Assembly (NCBI GenBank): GCA_024220505.1
Contig: JAKZZE010000029.1
Span: forward strand, 372,001 to 436,000
DNA: 64,000 nt
From: Rhizopus arrhizus
Taxonomy: Eukaryota; Mucoromycota; Mucoromycetes; Mucorales; Rhizopodaceae
Reading direction: 5' to 3'
Below the pieces are notes generated by a model. It saw only the letters and a list, made by a program, of their open reading frames with translations, did no database searches and was not told where the DNA came from. The position numbers and the translations under genes were made by a program. Of this stretch, positions 47,203 to 58,844 are shown piece by piece. How positions within the stretch are numbered: position 1 is the stretch's first letter; each line of letters starts with the position of its first letter.

Positions 47203-48110
47203 TCAGACAGTGATGCTGTTTTGTACAATTTGATGCAATTTGGTTTTATCTTCATGTGTGCACTGCAAAAGAGCAGAAAGGATGGGGACCAGTTGTGGCT
47301 AAAAAAATAAGATGAGATGAAACACTGGCTGAAGGTACTATCCTGTCTTACCCTCGTTGTTTTCTTTTCCAAGAATTTAATAATCACATTTCGTAGATAT
47401 TCAATATTCAGTGATTCGTCTTGTGCTTGTTTCATTTTACGTATCTCATTCCTTAATACCTAACCCATCCATTCAAATTAGACCCTTTTCTTTCTGCCCC
47501 CCCTTTATTTACCTTATTGAGTGATCTCAATTGAATCTCTCTTGTCTTTGCTTGTTCTATTTCTTTTATTTGAATTTCCAATCCCATCTGAATCAAGTTT
47601 GGATTAGTGACTGACATGATCCACTACCCATCCTTTTTTTACGTGTAAAGTATATAAATCATCGTATTTCTCTTGCCACTGTCTCGAACTCTGACTGGCT
47701 TGATCTAATCGATGGTTGAGATGATGAATGACTTGTTGTGTTGATTCATAATTCTCTTTTAAAATTAAAAATTCATTTTGCAAAGCCAACTTTTCATGCT
47801 CTGTGCTCTTGTACAACCCTTCAAATCCATCCGCCCTTGAACGTTCATTTTCAAGCCCAGTATGAGCGGCATGACAGCATGCTTGGAATGCCTCAAGGCA
47901 TGTGTTTTCACTCTTTTGGGACGTGAGTTGCGAGATGACCTCTTGAGCTCTTTTTAACTCATCCTGAGCCATCTCTGCCTCTTGCATGAAATGAATCACA
48001 CTCTTTTTGTTTTCTTCTCTTTCCAATTTTAATTCTTCAATTTCATTTTTTAATTTTTTGATTTGTTCTTGTAAATTTCTTTTTTGATTGTTTGTTTGTT
48101 TTCTTGCCAT
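47203..48110 (-). CDS. GRIP-domain golgin (Imh1-like, short)
   Basis: Exons 48110-47643, 47587-47513, 47459-47352 and 47298-47203 give 248 residues. Residues 1-170 form a continuous coiled coil rich in K, E and Q (LKNEIEELKLEREENKKSVI). The C-terminus is a GRIP-like domain: NIEYLRNVIIKFLEKKTTR then PQLVPILSALLQCTHEDKTK. The conserved GRIP tyrosine is present in EYLRN. GRIP domains bind Arl1-GTP on the trans-Golgi, where the coiled coil tethers vesicles. At 248 residues it is far shorter than yeast Imh1 (about 911) or animal golgins; nothing suggests truncation, since all exon joins are in phase. It shares a 1-kb divergent interval with Bos1, another Golgi-traffic gene. Confidence 0.8.
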
Positions 48111-49108
48111 TGTTTCTTTTTTTCAATGATTTTTAAAATTGGAGAAAAAGAAAAAGAAAGAAAAAAAGAGAGAGAATGAAATCTAAGCCTTAATATAAAG
48201 AAATAAGAATAAATAAAAAAAAAAAAAAAAAAGGGCTTAAAAAATAGTTTGATTTCTTAATAGGGACATGTATAGTTTTAATAAGCAAAGTTAAACTGCC
48301 CTGAGGATTTGAATCTCTCATTCTCTCTTGGTCCTTTCATACACAATCAATACATCTATCGAACTCTCTAAAAATCTTTTCCACCTTTCTGCTCTCTTTC
48401 TATTTTTGTCAATTTAAAATGAGAACAAGAAAATATTGAAGGTCACTTGTTTTTAAAATCCTTTGAGTCATATAATATATACAATTAAGGCTCATTTTAT
48501 TATCCTCTGTTGGTTTTCCCCTGGTCATAAAATACTTTTTTTCATAAAAAAACAATTTACCTTGTTATCCATCACCCTGTCTTTTCAACCTTCTCTCAAA
48601 TCAACAAAGAGTGTAAATTGAGTGTGGCAAGTAGAGAAAAAAAAGGAAATTTTTTTACAGTAACATCAATGCTCATTAAAGACATTTTATTGACCTTAAA
48701 TTAGACGGTTGAACTATTTAAGTGACTCTGACAAATGCTTCTAAATCATACAAGTTCTTTTCTAAAAAGACACACTGATACATTTCGCTTATTATTTTTT
48801 TTGGTACTCTTTGCACAGGGATTGCTTTGAAATATTCATTTCATGTCGACACATGCCCTCCCTCCTTGTTCTTTTCAGCTAGCTTTTGTACTGAAAATAA
48901 AAGAGGGGTTGGTCTCAGTTTAAACCAAAGCACAGTACGTTCTAAGCAACGGATCAGCAGAAAAAAGCCAAGTGACCACTGACTGCTGTCGATGCTGTAC
49001 ACGAACAACGTACTGAGTGAGCTTGTCTGTGTTCCTGTTTTTGAAATATGATTTTAAAAAGGCGCATGTTCCGTTCATGTGCTTCTTTTTCTTGGTTTTA
49101 TAGTTTCA
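48111..49108. other. Divergent intergenic region between golgin and Bos1
   Basis: It holds both promoters. It is AT-rich with long T or A runs (48215-48235, 48640-48660). No gene was found. Confidence 0.45.
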
Positions 49109-50045
49109 ATGAATTCATTGTATAATCATGCTTTAAAACAAACTCATGCACTGCAAAGAGACTTGGACAGTAAACTCATCTATAAAATAAAGCTTCTTAT
49201 TCTAACATTCTTTTATTTATAATGCAGAATTTCAATCAGGAGAAGATGCCTCGGCAGGTTTACAAGGTAAATGAAATAAAATAAATAAATTGCTTTTGTT
49301 TATCACCATCTTGTCTTTAGGTCAGATATCAGCATCTTTTAATTCACTTCAAAGATCTATTGATGACTATGAAAATTTGGCAAAGAGAGAGATGATTGCT
49401 GTGAAAAAGGAAACTGCTTTGACGTAAATGTCATTTTTTTTTTTTTTTTTTTTTTAAAAAAAAGAATCTTTAACACGTATACAACAGACGAGCAAGTAAA
49501 TTTAGACAAGATTTACAAGAGATGAAAACACAGTTTGAGTTTGTAAAGAAACAACAAGAAAACTTGAAAAATGAACAAAACAGAGATAGTTTGCTAAGAA
49601 GACCTAATCGAGGACAAGCCAGTGCGGTAAGGAGATGATGATAGAGCATCACAGTCGTCTAAAACCAATCTCTAGCCTGAACATCCATATCAACCCCTGT
49701 CCAGAGATGAATTCGCGTTACGTGAGCAATCCTTTGCTAGAAATACAGATTCACAACTCGATGATTTTATTGAACAAGCGCAAAACTTGTTAGAGAACTT
49801 GACTGATCAGCATAATATCTTGAAGGTAAAAACAAACAAAAAAAAAAATCATAAAGGAAAAGGAAAGAGTGAAAGGCTTTGTTCTAGAAAACACAAAAAA
49901 AGATTTTGGACACTGCAAATTATTTGGGACTCTCTCAAAATGTGATACGGTACATTGAAAGACGTTCAGCACAAGATAAATGGATATTTATGGTGGAATG
50001 ATTCTGACAGTCTTGATCATCTGGGCCATTATTCATTTTATTTAA
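49109..50045 (+). CDS. BOS1: Bos1/membrin-type Qb SNARE, with the membrane anchor out of frame
   Basis: Exons 49109-49169, 49228-49266, 49321-49423, 49488-49626, 49676-49825 and 49888 onward encode a Bos1 homologue. It begins [20 protein letters not shown]; the yeast protein begins very similarly (MNALYNHAV). The middle has [20 protein letters not shown]. The SNARE motif spans [20 protein letters not shown] to [20 protein letters not shown]. Bos1 works in ER-Golgi fusion with Sed5, Bet1 and Sec22. The frame then runs DKWIF and stops after MVE at 49999-50001, with no anchor. In the other frame, starting at 49989, a typical tail anchor follows ([18 protein letters not shown], stop at 50043-50045). 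One extra T in TATTTATGG would join them. I take this as a sequence error or recent 1-base loss; without it the product would be soluble. Confidence 0.78.
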
Positions 50046-50138
50046 TAAATACTAATATTACACTAAGGAATATAGTTTTTATTCAGAATGAGGGATAAAT
50101 AGAAAGAGAAAGAGAGAGAGAGAAAGAAAGGGTGGTGA

Positions 50139-51167
50139 TTAAGAATCATAATGATAATTAACCAAATGATAAATCAGTCCTTCTCTCGTAACATATTTCT
50201 TGGTGTGCTTACACTCTGACACAAAACAGTGATAGTGTTCTTCTCCATGATGTTTTTCTACCAAATGTCTTATAACATGTGTCTTTTTACTAAATTCTTC
50301 TTTACACGATGGACATGCAGTGACAGGATATAGTTCATCAAGCCTTTTCTGAAGAGATGTGGTTAATCCAGTAGAATTGGTAGTGGCAGGTGGAGTATTG
50401 TTTTTTCTTGCAGTCAACGAACGCCCCTTCTTTCCTTTTGTGCTGGTGCCATTATTGCTCTCTTTCGTCTCAACATGTGCTCTCTTTGATGCTCCCTCTA
50501 CTGCAGTAACAGCTGGCTTTTGTTTGCTCGTTCTACTTGTTCCTGGTCTTCTACGTAACAAAATTTCTTTTTAAATTTTTTTTTTCAATTCATACAAGCA
50601 GCGTACCCTCTATCTCCAGTGACTTGATGGTTCGTCAAAAGATGATATCTTAATCCACTTCTACTTGAATAAGCTTGATGGCAATCATGACCCAAGCACT
50701 CAAACGCCTTTTCACCACGATGTTTGGCCTTGAAATGCATATCGGAATCAGCACGAGTTGCAGAAACATCAAGACAGATAGCACAGACCAAAGGAGGATA
50801 GAATTCTTCAATGAGCTCAGTCAGGATGCCCTTTAAATCAGTAGAGCGTTGTCTGCCAACTACAAATTGTGATTCAGTACGTAAAAGACATAATTGAGGC
50901 TTTGGATTTCTGGGAGTATGGCCGTCGATAGTTATACGTTGGCTGGGATTAGAGGGGTCTTGATTGGCTTCACTATGCTTTCTTTCATATTTCCCACTAT
51001 TCGCGTTCCCTTTTTTTGGTTTTTTTTTTTCCTCTACTAAAAAAAAATAAGCAACGTTTTTTTATTATTATTATCAGAAAAAAAAAAGGTTTTGCTTGTA
51101 CAAGTTTTTTTAAAAGTATCCCCTTATTTCTTTTCCTTTTACTTACAGTTTAGTCAAAAATGAAACC

Positions 51168-51198
<31 letters not shown>

Positions 51199-51295
51199 AA
51201 AAAAAAAAAAAAAATTTAAAGTCACTTTTGAACAAATCACATACAGTACCTTTGCTTAAAATCACGCATCTAGTTTTTATTTTGCGCTCTGACAT
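50139..51295 (-). CDS. Four-finger C2H2 zinc-finger protein
   Basis: Exons 51295-51250, 51036-50607 and 50550-50139 give 295 residues, all joins in phase. Two C2H2-type units occur in the middle (CAICLDVSATRADSDMHFKA then CLGHDCHQAYSSRSGLRYHL) and two near the C-terminus (CPSCKEEFSKKTHVIRHLVE then CFVSECKHTKKYVTREGLIY), ending with HLVNYHYDS. A basic, Thr/Lys-rich linker (KKGRSLTARKNN) lies between the pairs. The spacing suggests nucleic-acid binding, but no orthologue is recognised. The first exon encodes MSERKIKTRCVILSK. Intron 1 is unusually long for this window (213 nt) and contains long A/T homopolymers. The gene converges on Bos1 with about 93 bp between stops. Confidence 0.75.
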
Positions 51296-52718
51296 TTTTT
51301 TTTTTCTCAGCTTTGCACATCAAAACAGTTTATGCTTGCGCATGTAGATTTATTTTGTTTATGGATCAAAGCATAGGCATAGGGATCAACTATTAAGAAA
51401 TGACCGAGAGTGACAAGTGCAACCTTGACAATCATTGATCGTCACTTGTTTTGCTGATTCTGTAATTCTAGAGTTGTCACGTCCCGATTCAGCTTGAGAA
51501 TAATTTCCATGACAGTCTAAGCAGCGAACGCTTTACAAGAACCTTCACGCATTTTTTTCCTTACTGTTTGGTTGTAACGATAGCCACCTTATAACGTTAG
51601 GAATATTCAGAAATCATAGAGTACCCAGAGCTACATAAAAGGAAAGAGATCAAAGCACCTGTATTACATCCATTACAAATTGTACACCTTTCCATATATA
51701 CTATGGTATCTATGGGAAGATCGATCATTGAAATCAAATAGTAACAACTATCTCTTTACATGTTACAAATCATTGTGCATTTAATCTCATTTACAAGCAT
51801 CAGCGAGTACTTGGTCAGGATCCCTGAATGCTCTGTATTACCCATCATGTCCTATAGTAATCATCTTCAGACAATTAATCTCTTTGGGCCACTTTCTGAT
51901 GCATGCTAAAAGAAAAAGGAGATGTGTACTGTTTAAATTTTATCGCTCTTGTATAAATGAACATAAAACCAATCTGAATTATTTCCATGTAGGCTAGCTT
52001 GTCTTTAAAAGATCTTGTTGCTTAAAGGATTCATTCAATAAAGCAGCAGGTCTTGGTTTGCTCAAGGTAATCAGTCCTTTCAGTTTTTGCTCACACGGAT
52101 TGCCAACATGAGATTATGTATAAGCATCTAGCAAGATCTTTGGAACTAATATCTTTGCAGTTGAGTTGCTGTCTATAAGTTATCCACCGTCTCCATCGCA
52201 AGTATTTAAACAAAATCATAGGTTGCGCTATTTCATCATCATTAATTTCCTTTATGCAAAATTCATATGACCAGCAGCAATAAGGTCGTCTTCTCATCGT
52301 CATAAAGCCTACAGACTAGTGTGGTATATTTGGAATGTCTTTTTTTGAAATAAAGTAAAAGATCAAACCAAGATACTGAAGCCATGGTGCTGATACTGAT
52401 CTTTTTTTTTTTTTTTTCATTTTCTCTGCTCTAAATTTTCCAGGTGTATACATTAATTGTTGATTGGTACCATCATTTTGACATCTAGTAGTAAACAAAA
52501 GTAGGCTTGCTCTGTGTCCTAATTAGTCACTGTATGTCTTCTTTTGGGTTTCTAGCCACTCTCCTGATGACCAAATCTTTTCTGTACTGCAGAATTATAT
52601 ACATGAACACACGCAGCATTTCAATTTGCAGTAAAATGAAATCAATTGAAAAGAGTAAACACAATAAATACAATACTCAATTCCTAACCATTCTCTTCTG
52701 AATTGCTTACTTTATATC
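51296..52718. other. Intergenic region before the FMO pseudogene
   Basis: AT-rich, with no domain-bearing frame. The minus frames at 52091-52303 and 52316-52498 show no recognisable content. No gene is called. Confidence 0.4.
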
Positions 52719-54525
52719 ATGCACGATAATAAAGAAGACATTTCATTCAAGCGATTTGTAGACGCTATTCACCAACAAGCTCAAGCAGCACTTGATGATC
52801 CTTATGTTTTTAAAGGCCTATAAAAAATGTTGCAGTGATCGATGCTGGTGCTCACGGTGTAAGTCATCCGCAGATATTCTTTTTTTTTTTTTTTTTTTTC
52901 TTCAAACAACTCATCCTTTGTTTTCATAATTTCTAGCTTTGTAGTGCTCGTCATTTAAAAGAGGTTGGTATGCATGTTAAAGTGTTTGAGAGGAACAGCT
53001 CTGTTGGTGGTTTATGGTAAGTAAAAGTGAAAAGAGAATCCGAAATTCTCACATGCTTTTTGACTCCAAAGGAAGTACTCGGATACACCTCCTCTAAAGC
53101 CAAAAGTACCTACAGATTGCATTATGTCCAAGTTCGACAATCTTGATAAAGTACTTTCTGAAGGATCCAAAGGTCAAAAGGGGATGAAGATCACGCCAGA
53201 AGTGGATGAGCTACTGTTAAAAAAGATTCCTCCTTCTGCATGCTACCGTGACCTCCAGACAAACATACCCACCAAGAACTTTGCCTTTCCAGATTTCCCA
53301 TTTTCTGAAGGAACACCTGCATTCACGAAAACGTATTGGCCTATTTCGAGCGCTACACAGACACATTTCGTCTGCTGCCCTTGATGGAGTTTGATACAAG
53401 CATAGATCAAGTGATCAAGACCGCAGTTGAGAGCTTGCATTGAGTCAATACAAACGGTATCTAAACAGGTTTATCAGGGAGATGAAATGAAGAGAAAGAT
53501 TTGACGCTGTGGTTGCGGCATCGGGTATGCACCAAGTCCCTTTTATACCTGACATGAAGAGTCTTGCTGAATATAACAAGCGATGGCCAAAAAAAAGTGA
53601 TGCATTCTAAGCAGTTCAAACAGCTGGAAGATTATAAAGATAAGGTAATGAATACAACTTAAACATGAGCCACATTTTTTAATTTTGCCCCCTTTTCAAA
53701 AAAAAAATAAAAAAAAGAGAGGGTACTACTCTTGGGGTAGAGTGTCAGGTGTGGATATTGCAAGGTCTCTTGAGGGTTTTGCAAAATCAATCACAATCTC
53801 TATCAAGGGACCTTTTGTCTCTCCTAACCCTATTGACAATGTACTCAGACAATTGATTCCGAAAGACGCCGTTATCAAGTCTGTTATCGCCTCATTTTCA
53901 AATCCGGACGGAAAAGTGGATGGTAGCATTACGTTTGAAGATGGATCTGTGATGAAAGAGGTGGATCAGGTTATTTTCTGCACTGGATACTCTCACTCAC
54001 TCACTTGGTTATATGAAGCAGTTAGTTATTAAGGATGACCAGTAGTCAACTAAAGAAGGACTCCCCTATGCAGATGTACCAGAAGGTCATGTTGTTCTTG
54101 GACCCAAATCTCCTTTGAATGTGTATCGTGATACCTTTTTAATGTCAGATCCAACCTTTTGCTTTGTTTCTATGCCTCGATTTTTTAGCCTTAGCCCATA
54201 TTTTGATATACAGACGAGAACTACAGCTAGAGTCTGGAGCAACAATACGCACATTCCTCCACGTGAAAAAATGCATCAAATTGAAGCCGAATTTAAGCCT
54301 GATATACCAGTGGATCCATTCGCAAGCGATAGAGTACGAAAAGAGATGTTTGTTCAGTAGTTGAATTACCAAGCTGAACATATGGGCAGATCAGACTTGA
54401 CCAAGTTTAATAGTTATAACAAGTCATATGAAGAAGAATTATGGCAAACATTCAAGACAGTGGGTGAAGCAACAGAAGGAAGATTTCAAAGAACAAGGGA
54501 GAAGTTATTGATGGATACTTTATAA
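52719..54525 (+). pseudogene. Flavin-containing monooxygenase pseudogene, paralogue of the 31-33 kb gene
   Basis: The whole FMO gene layout is present, including the matching introns, but the frame is broken several times. An A-run change near 52825 shifts the FAD motif out of frame (coding for NVAVIGAGAHG in the intact copy). A shift near 53330 leads to a stop at 53384. An A8 run near 53591-53598 shifts the frame. In-frame TAG codons occur at 54043-54045 and 54358-54360. Recognisable pieces include CSARHLKEVGMHVKVFERNS, YRDLQTNIPTKNFAFPDFPF, SGVDIARSLEGFAKSITISI, DQVIFCTGYSHSLT and DPTFCFVSMPRFFSLSP. About 370 bases from the start codon are nearly identical to the intact copy, introns included, whereas the rest has diverged. 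The equivalent intron at 53646 has a normal GT donor. Confidence 0.9.
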
Positions 54526-55344
54526 TAAAGGATCGTTTCATTATTTTTGTTTTTATTAAAACATTCAATAATTCTATTGTATATTTCAAAAATTCCAAGA
54601 CATTTTGCTTATCAGCCGTATGTCAGTTACATAAAGTTATCAAAAATAAAGAAGCCTTTTTTTTTTTTTTCCAAATAAATTCATTTAAGATGCTGTCATT
54701 AAAAATAAGCCCGAATAAATGATTTTAAGACTTAGTTGCTCGTCATATCTCTATGCACTGGACTATCCCTATTGACATTTTTTTTTCTTACATAGCGGAT
54801 GTCTTTATTTTTAATCTTATCTTTTGCTAGACAATTTCATCATTCGTATGTTGTTATAACAGAATGCATCAGAATTATTCTGAATTGCAAGTTGTTTATG
54901 ATATAAATAGTGAATAGTTTTGATCTAATCAAAAAATAGCAAGAGCAACTCACAGGTGACCAAACTAGAATAAATTAAGATTTGTAAGTTTACAAATAAG
55001 AATATAAAAAGACATCATACTGCATTTGTTAAAAAAAAATCTAATAAGGATATTATTCTTAAAATATATCAAAGACTGACAAGCTTGCAGAAAAAAAAAA
55101 AAGGGGGGGGGGGCAATGAGTAATCAAATTTAATTGATCCTTGGCAATAAAAATAAGCAACCTCGTGTATGTTTAAGGTATGAAGTAACCATAAATTATA
55201 GGCATTTAGATTCTACTGTTTTAATAGTCAATAAACCAGGCAAAGATATGAACGTACAAAAACTGGTGATTTTATTGAATACAAATGAATTCTTTTTTAA
55301 TTGAAAATATATAGAAAGTGTTGTGGAAGTATATACATGTATTT
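54526..55344. other. Intergenic spacer with A and G homopolymers
   Basis: AT-rich, with an A run followed by a G run at 55093-55113. It holds the 3' ends of the pseudogene and of the convergent membrane-protein gene. No gene is seen. Confidence 0.4.
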
Positions 55345-56234
55345 CTAATGACCAGATCTAATTCTTTTTTTCTGATCAAGAAGCTTTGACATTGATGCTG
55401 CGCCAAACAATGTAGTACTCAATGTCCACTTGCACACATTCGAAACACTATAGCAGTTCCTATTCAAACAAATACTTAAAGCAATCAATCCCTCTGTTGC
55501 ATGGCATATCAAAGCGCCCTGAAAGATTTTTTGGATCAACGAAGCCGTGAGAATTTGTCGTATGTTGAATAGAAAGGAAGGCACATTTTCACGCAAAAAC
55601 TCATCTGAGGCATAAGCCAGTAATGCATTGGTACCAAGGCCAAGTGCTATCAACACCTGCCAGTGTAAATCGGCTGGATAAAATACATCCAAAGCATTAT
55701 CCTTAGTTTCTTTGGATGAGTTGTGGTTGTGTAGTCTTTCTATTTCTGCTTCTTGAGCCTTCTGTACTTCGGCTGCACTCTTGACAGATTTCAAAGGCGG
55801 TAAACCGGTCAGTGAGTTTGGCTACAGAAAAATAGAATTGAGAACATTTCATTTTACAAGCAACTTTTTTTTCTTACCATTCCCAAATTTTCTTCAGCTT
55901 CTTTTGTCATTGCTTTTAAAACGGGTAATACGTCCTCTGCTTTTTTAATAGATACATTATATTCAATAAATGCCTCATGCTCTTTGCTGTTTGGTGTTGT
56001 GTAAATTATTGTAAATCCGCTAGAGTTGAGGCCTTTAAAAGTAGCACTGACAGCATCAGATTTCTTTGCGAAATGCTTTACAAGAGCTAGATTGGCACCT
56101 TTTTAAAAACACTTTGTTAAATCTCTCTTGAACTTGGAATTAAAAACGTTTTGTTGGTTACTTTTTTGTTCCTTCATATAAGCTGAAATAGAAGCGCCAT
56201 CAACAGCAATAGGATCAGGAATGGGTGTAGTCAT
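55345..56234 (-). CDS. DUF2470-like and membrane-domain (DUF4499-like) protein
   Basis: Exons 56234-56162, 56098-55878 and 55821-55345 give 256 residues. The N-terminal half (residues 1-100) begins MTTPIPDPIAVDGASISAYM and contains KHFAKKSDAVSATFKGLNSS then GFTIIYTT, a pattern like the DUF2470 heme-utilisation fold. A charged linker follows (AEVQKAQEAEIERLHNHNSS). The C-terminal half has about three hydrophobic segments (LIALGLGTNALLAYAS, ILTASLIQKIFQGALICHAT, WTLSTTLFGAASMSKLL), reminiscent of DUF4499. The two domains occur together in fungi as far as I recall; the function is not established. The start is the first ATG in frame with both domains. The assignment is tentative, but the gene itself is well supported by in-phase splicing. 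Confidence 0.65.
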
Positions 56235-57637
56235 CTTTAAATGTGTAAAAATAAAGTAAAATAAGAAGCATTTTTGTGTGCATGATATAATATGTGTCTG
56301 TTGGGGTTTTTGACATTTAAAGTAAATTTTCACTCAGATTGCTGAAATCATTTTGCACACTGGTTTTTGCACATTTTTCATGCCGTTCAAAACCTATTGG
56401 TAATTATAGTCTTCAATAACAACTCTGTGGTTTGCTGTCTATATCCCTGTAGAGTAGGCTATGAAACTACTGCATCTGTACTCTACTCTTTATAATTGAA
56501 TGAAATATAGTTAAACTTCTCCTATTTAGCGCTTCTTCTTTTTTTTTATTAATCAACTTCATTTTCTTTGCTTCATGATATTCCTTTTTTTTCAATATTC
56601 AAACATGTTGAATTTATATCAAAATTGGTTTTGTTTAGAAGAAAATGTCTCTAAAAAAATTATGCTTATGAAATATAAAATGTTCCTATTGATTTTATTA
56701 CACATCTTATTAGTCATCTATTTACTCATTCGAGACATGGAAATGAACGATGTATTAAAGTGAGAGAGCATCCTGCTATTGCTGAATTGTTAAGCAATTG
56801 TATCAATCATAACAAATAGGATACTATTCCCTAGCAACCATTGCCCACAATAAGGGTATCTAAATGCACTATAGTAGAAGGCAGAAAGACAAAAAGGCTT
56901 TTTATCTAAACACGGTTTCACCTTCTTACGCTATGACCAGTTCCTTGTTCTTTAAACTCGTAGACTATATGATTATTTCTGATAAAAATTATGTAACTAT
57001 ACCTAAGAAAAATCTTTCCTATCTCCACCTCACTCTGCAGAAGAACGAAAAAGAAAAATTAGTCAGTTAGAAGGAGAAGAAAATTAACAAAAACAGGTAT
57101 GCTTTATGGTATTACAAATCACATCTCCTAGCTTTATATACCAATTAATGCTACAAATTGAATGATACAACCATTACATGTTTTGTTTATTGTTTGTTTT
57201 CATCCGCCAAAGTTTGCTAATTTTGTTAGGCGCGTATGCTATAAAAAAATTAAAGTAAGCTGCCAGTTAAACTATATCTACGTGGTTAAATATGTGTTCA
57301 ATTTGAAAGTAGAAAGAAAAAAAAAAGACAAATTTGCATGCACTTTTAAAAACAATCAAGCTAGGGGTATGTGCCTCTTCATGACAAATTTTACAATATT
57401 GTTGATCAGAGTAATAGACTAATTTCAATCATAATGTCTGTGAATGCTTTTGAGCAGAGAGGAACATGCTAAAATGACTTCAGAAATCTTTATTCTGGTT
57501 CTATCGACCTACTCTCAAAATTAGATCTATTTCCAGTAGGAAAGTCCCTCAAAAAAATGGTAAAATTTTCAGCTTCTTCAAAAGTTTTTGATCTCACAAA
57601 TAAGACTATATAAAGCCAGCGCACTTTCAATATAAAA
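56235..57637. other. AT-rich intergenic region
   Basis: It holds the promoter of the membrane-protein gene at its left edge. Several short plus-strand frames (56575, 56864, 57162) are hydrophobic or lysine-rich and lack recognisable content. I see no gene. Confidence 0.35.
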
Positions 57638-57793
57638 ATGATTGCTCAATTTTTGACTATAAAATTAATTTTGTTACTACCATTAACCAGCAAGACAGCA
57701 TACTTTCCAAAGTTGTTGGTAATACACACATCGAGTGTTGACGATGATAACTACCTCGATACCATTTTTAATCTTATCATAATGTATTTATAA
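57638..57793 (+). CDS. Possible small secreted peptide (51 residues)
   Basis: The short frame encodes MIAQFLTIKLILLLPLTSKT and then a polar part including HTSSVDDDNYLD. The first 18 residues look like a signal peptide. A TATA-like ACTATATAAAGCC lies about 30-35 bp upstream, consistent with a transcribed gene with a short leader. There is no homology I recognise, and a frame this short could arise by chance or be the first exon of a larger or decayed gene. Confidence 0.25.
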   Translation: MIAQFLTIKLILLLPLTSKTAYFPKLLVIHTSSVDDDNYLDTIFNLIIMYL

Positions 57794-58844
57794 AGTTCAA
57801 GTTATTAATAACATTTGTTTCTGTGCATTATTTTTTTATTGTTTAGCTTGTCATACACTTGGCACTAGGCTACTCTTCTGGTGCTTTTTTATGCTGTTCT
57901 TCTCAGGAGTTTTTTTCTCCTTCTGATAACGCTTTGTAGGCATCTTCTATCGTGTCTCTATTGTATCTTCCTCCCTTCTTGATCTTGATGTTGGAAACCA
58001 TCATGTTAAATGAAGTTGATTTTTGCCACCAGCCTTAAAACAGCCATTTGGTTTTTTGTGTATGGTGTCTTTCCTAATTTGATACAGTTACCTCTTTCTC
58101 TAGTTAATAGCAGCATTAATTATAATAAGCTCAAGTAACTTGCCATGTTAAATGAATGTAAGGTTCAGATAATTTGCGATAAAGTTGCCAAGTTTAAAAC
58201 AGGGTTTAATACGTCGCGGCTCTTTATTTTTCAATAATGTTACACTACCAAGCCGCAACGTTACCATCTTCACACAATAGAAATTAAGTCTGTTTATAAA
58301 TAAAATCTTGCTTTCATCTTATTAATTATGGTTGATCAATACATCTATTACTGATATGATCATAATCTACTATGATGCTTCAAAACCTTTTTAAATACTA
58401 GAAAATAACTCCTGATTGTGAGCCATATTTCGAGCTTTCTTATTTAATTTTCAATCATTTATTCTCTACGATGTACCTTGTGTCTATGAAATAAGCGAAT
58501 CAATGTATAAAATCTAGTAGTCTGAACTTAAAATTCTAGGCAAATCAATATAACCAATCTGAATAAAAAATCATTTGAAGTAAACTATCTCGAAAAACCT
58601 AACAAGTGATAATGTAAGAATTATTTTTATTTATTGATGCAGGATTTTTATAAAGGGTCCTTCCCTTCTCAGTATTCAGCATGCTTATTTAAACTCAGAT
58701 CACGTGCGTTGTTTAATTTTAAATAATCACCCTTTTTTTCTTTACTCCCTTTTTCTTCTTCATCTCATTCAACTCAACTAGGGAGAGAAGGTATGTAATA
58801 CGACTCATTTCCTTCGTATTGTCATTGATAAAAAGGCAAATAGA
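57794..58844. other. Intergenic region upstream of the PH-domain gene
   Basis: A minus-strand frame around 58004-57925 reads IKKGGRYNRDTIEDAYKALS then EGEKNS and stops; it is too short to call. The final 150 bp are pyrimidine-rich (58730-58770) and probably hold the promoter of the gene starting at 58845. A GTATGTAAT sequence at 58790 could be a leader-intron donor. Confidence 0.35.

Noticed and set aside
57900..58120. Minus-strand fragment resembling an HMG-box-like helix (DAYKALSEGEK)
   Set aside because: Too short, interrupted by stops, and no box signature tryptophans or Lys-Arg-Pro start.
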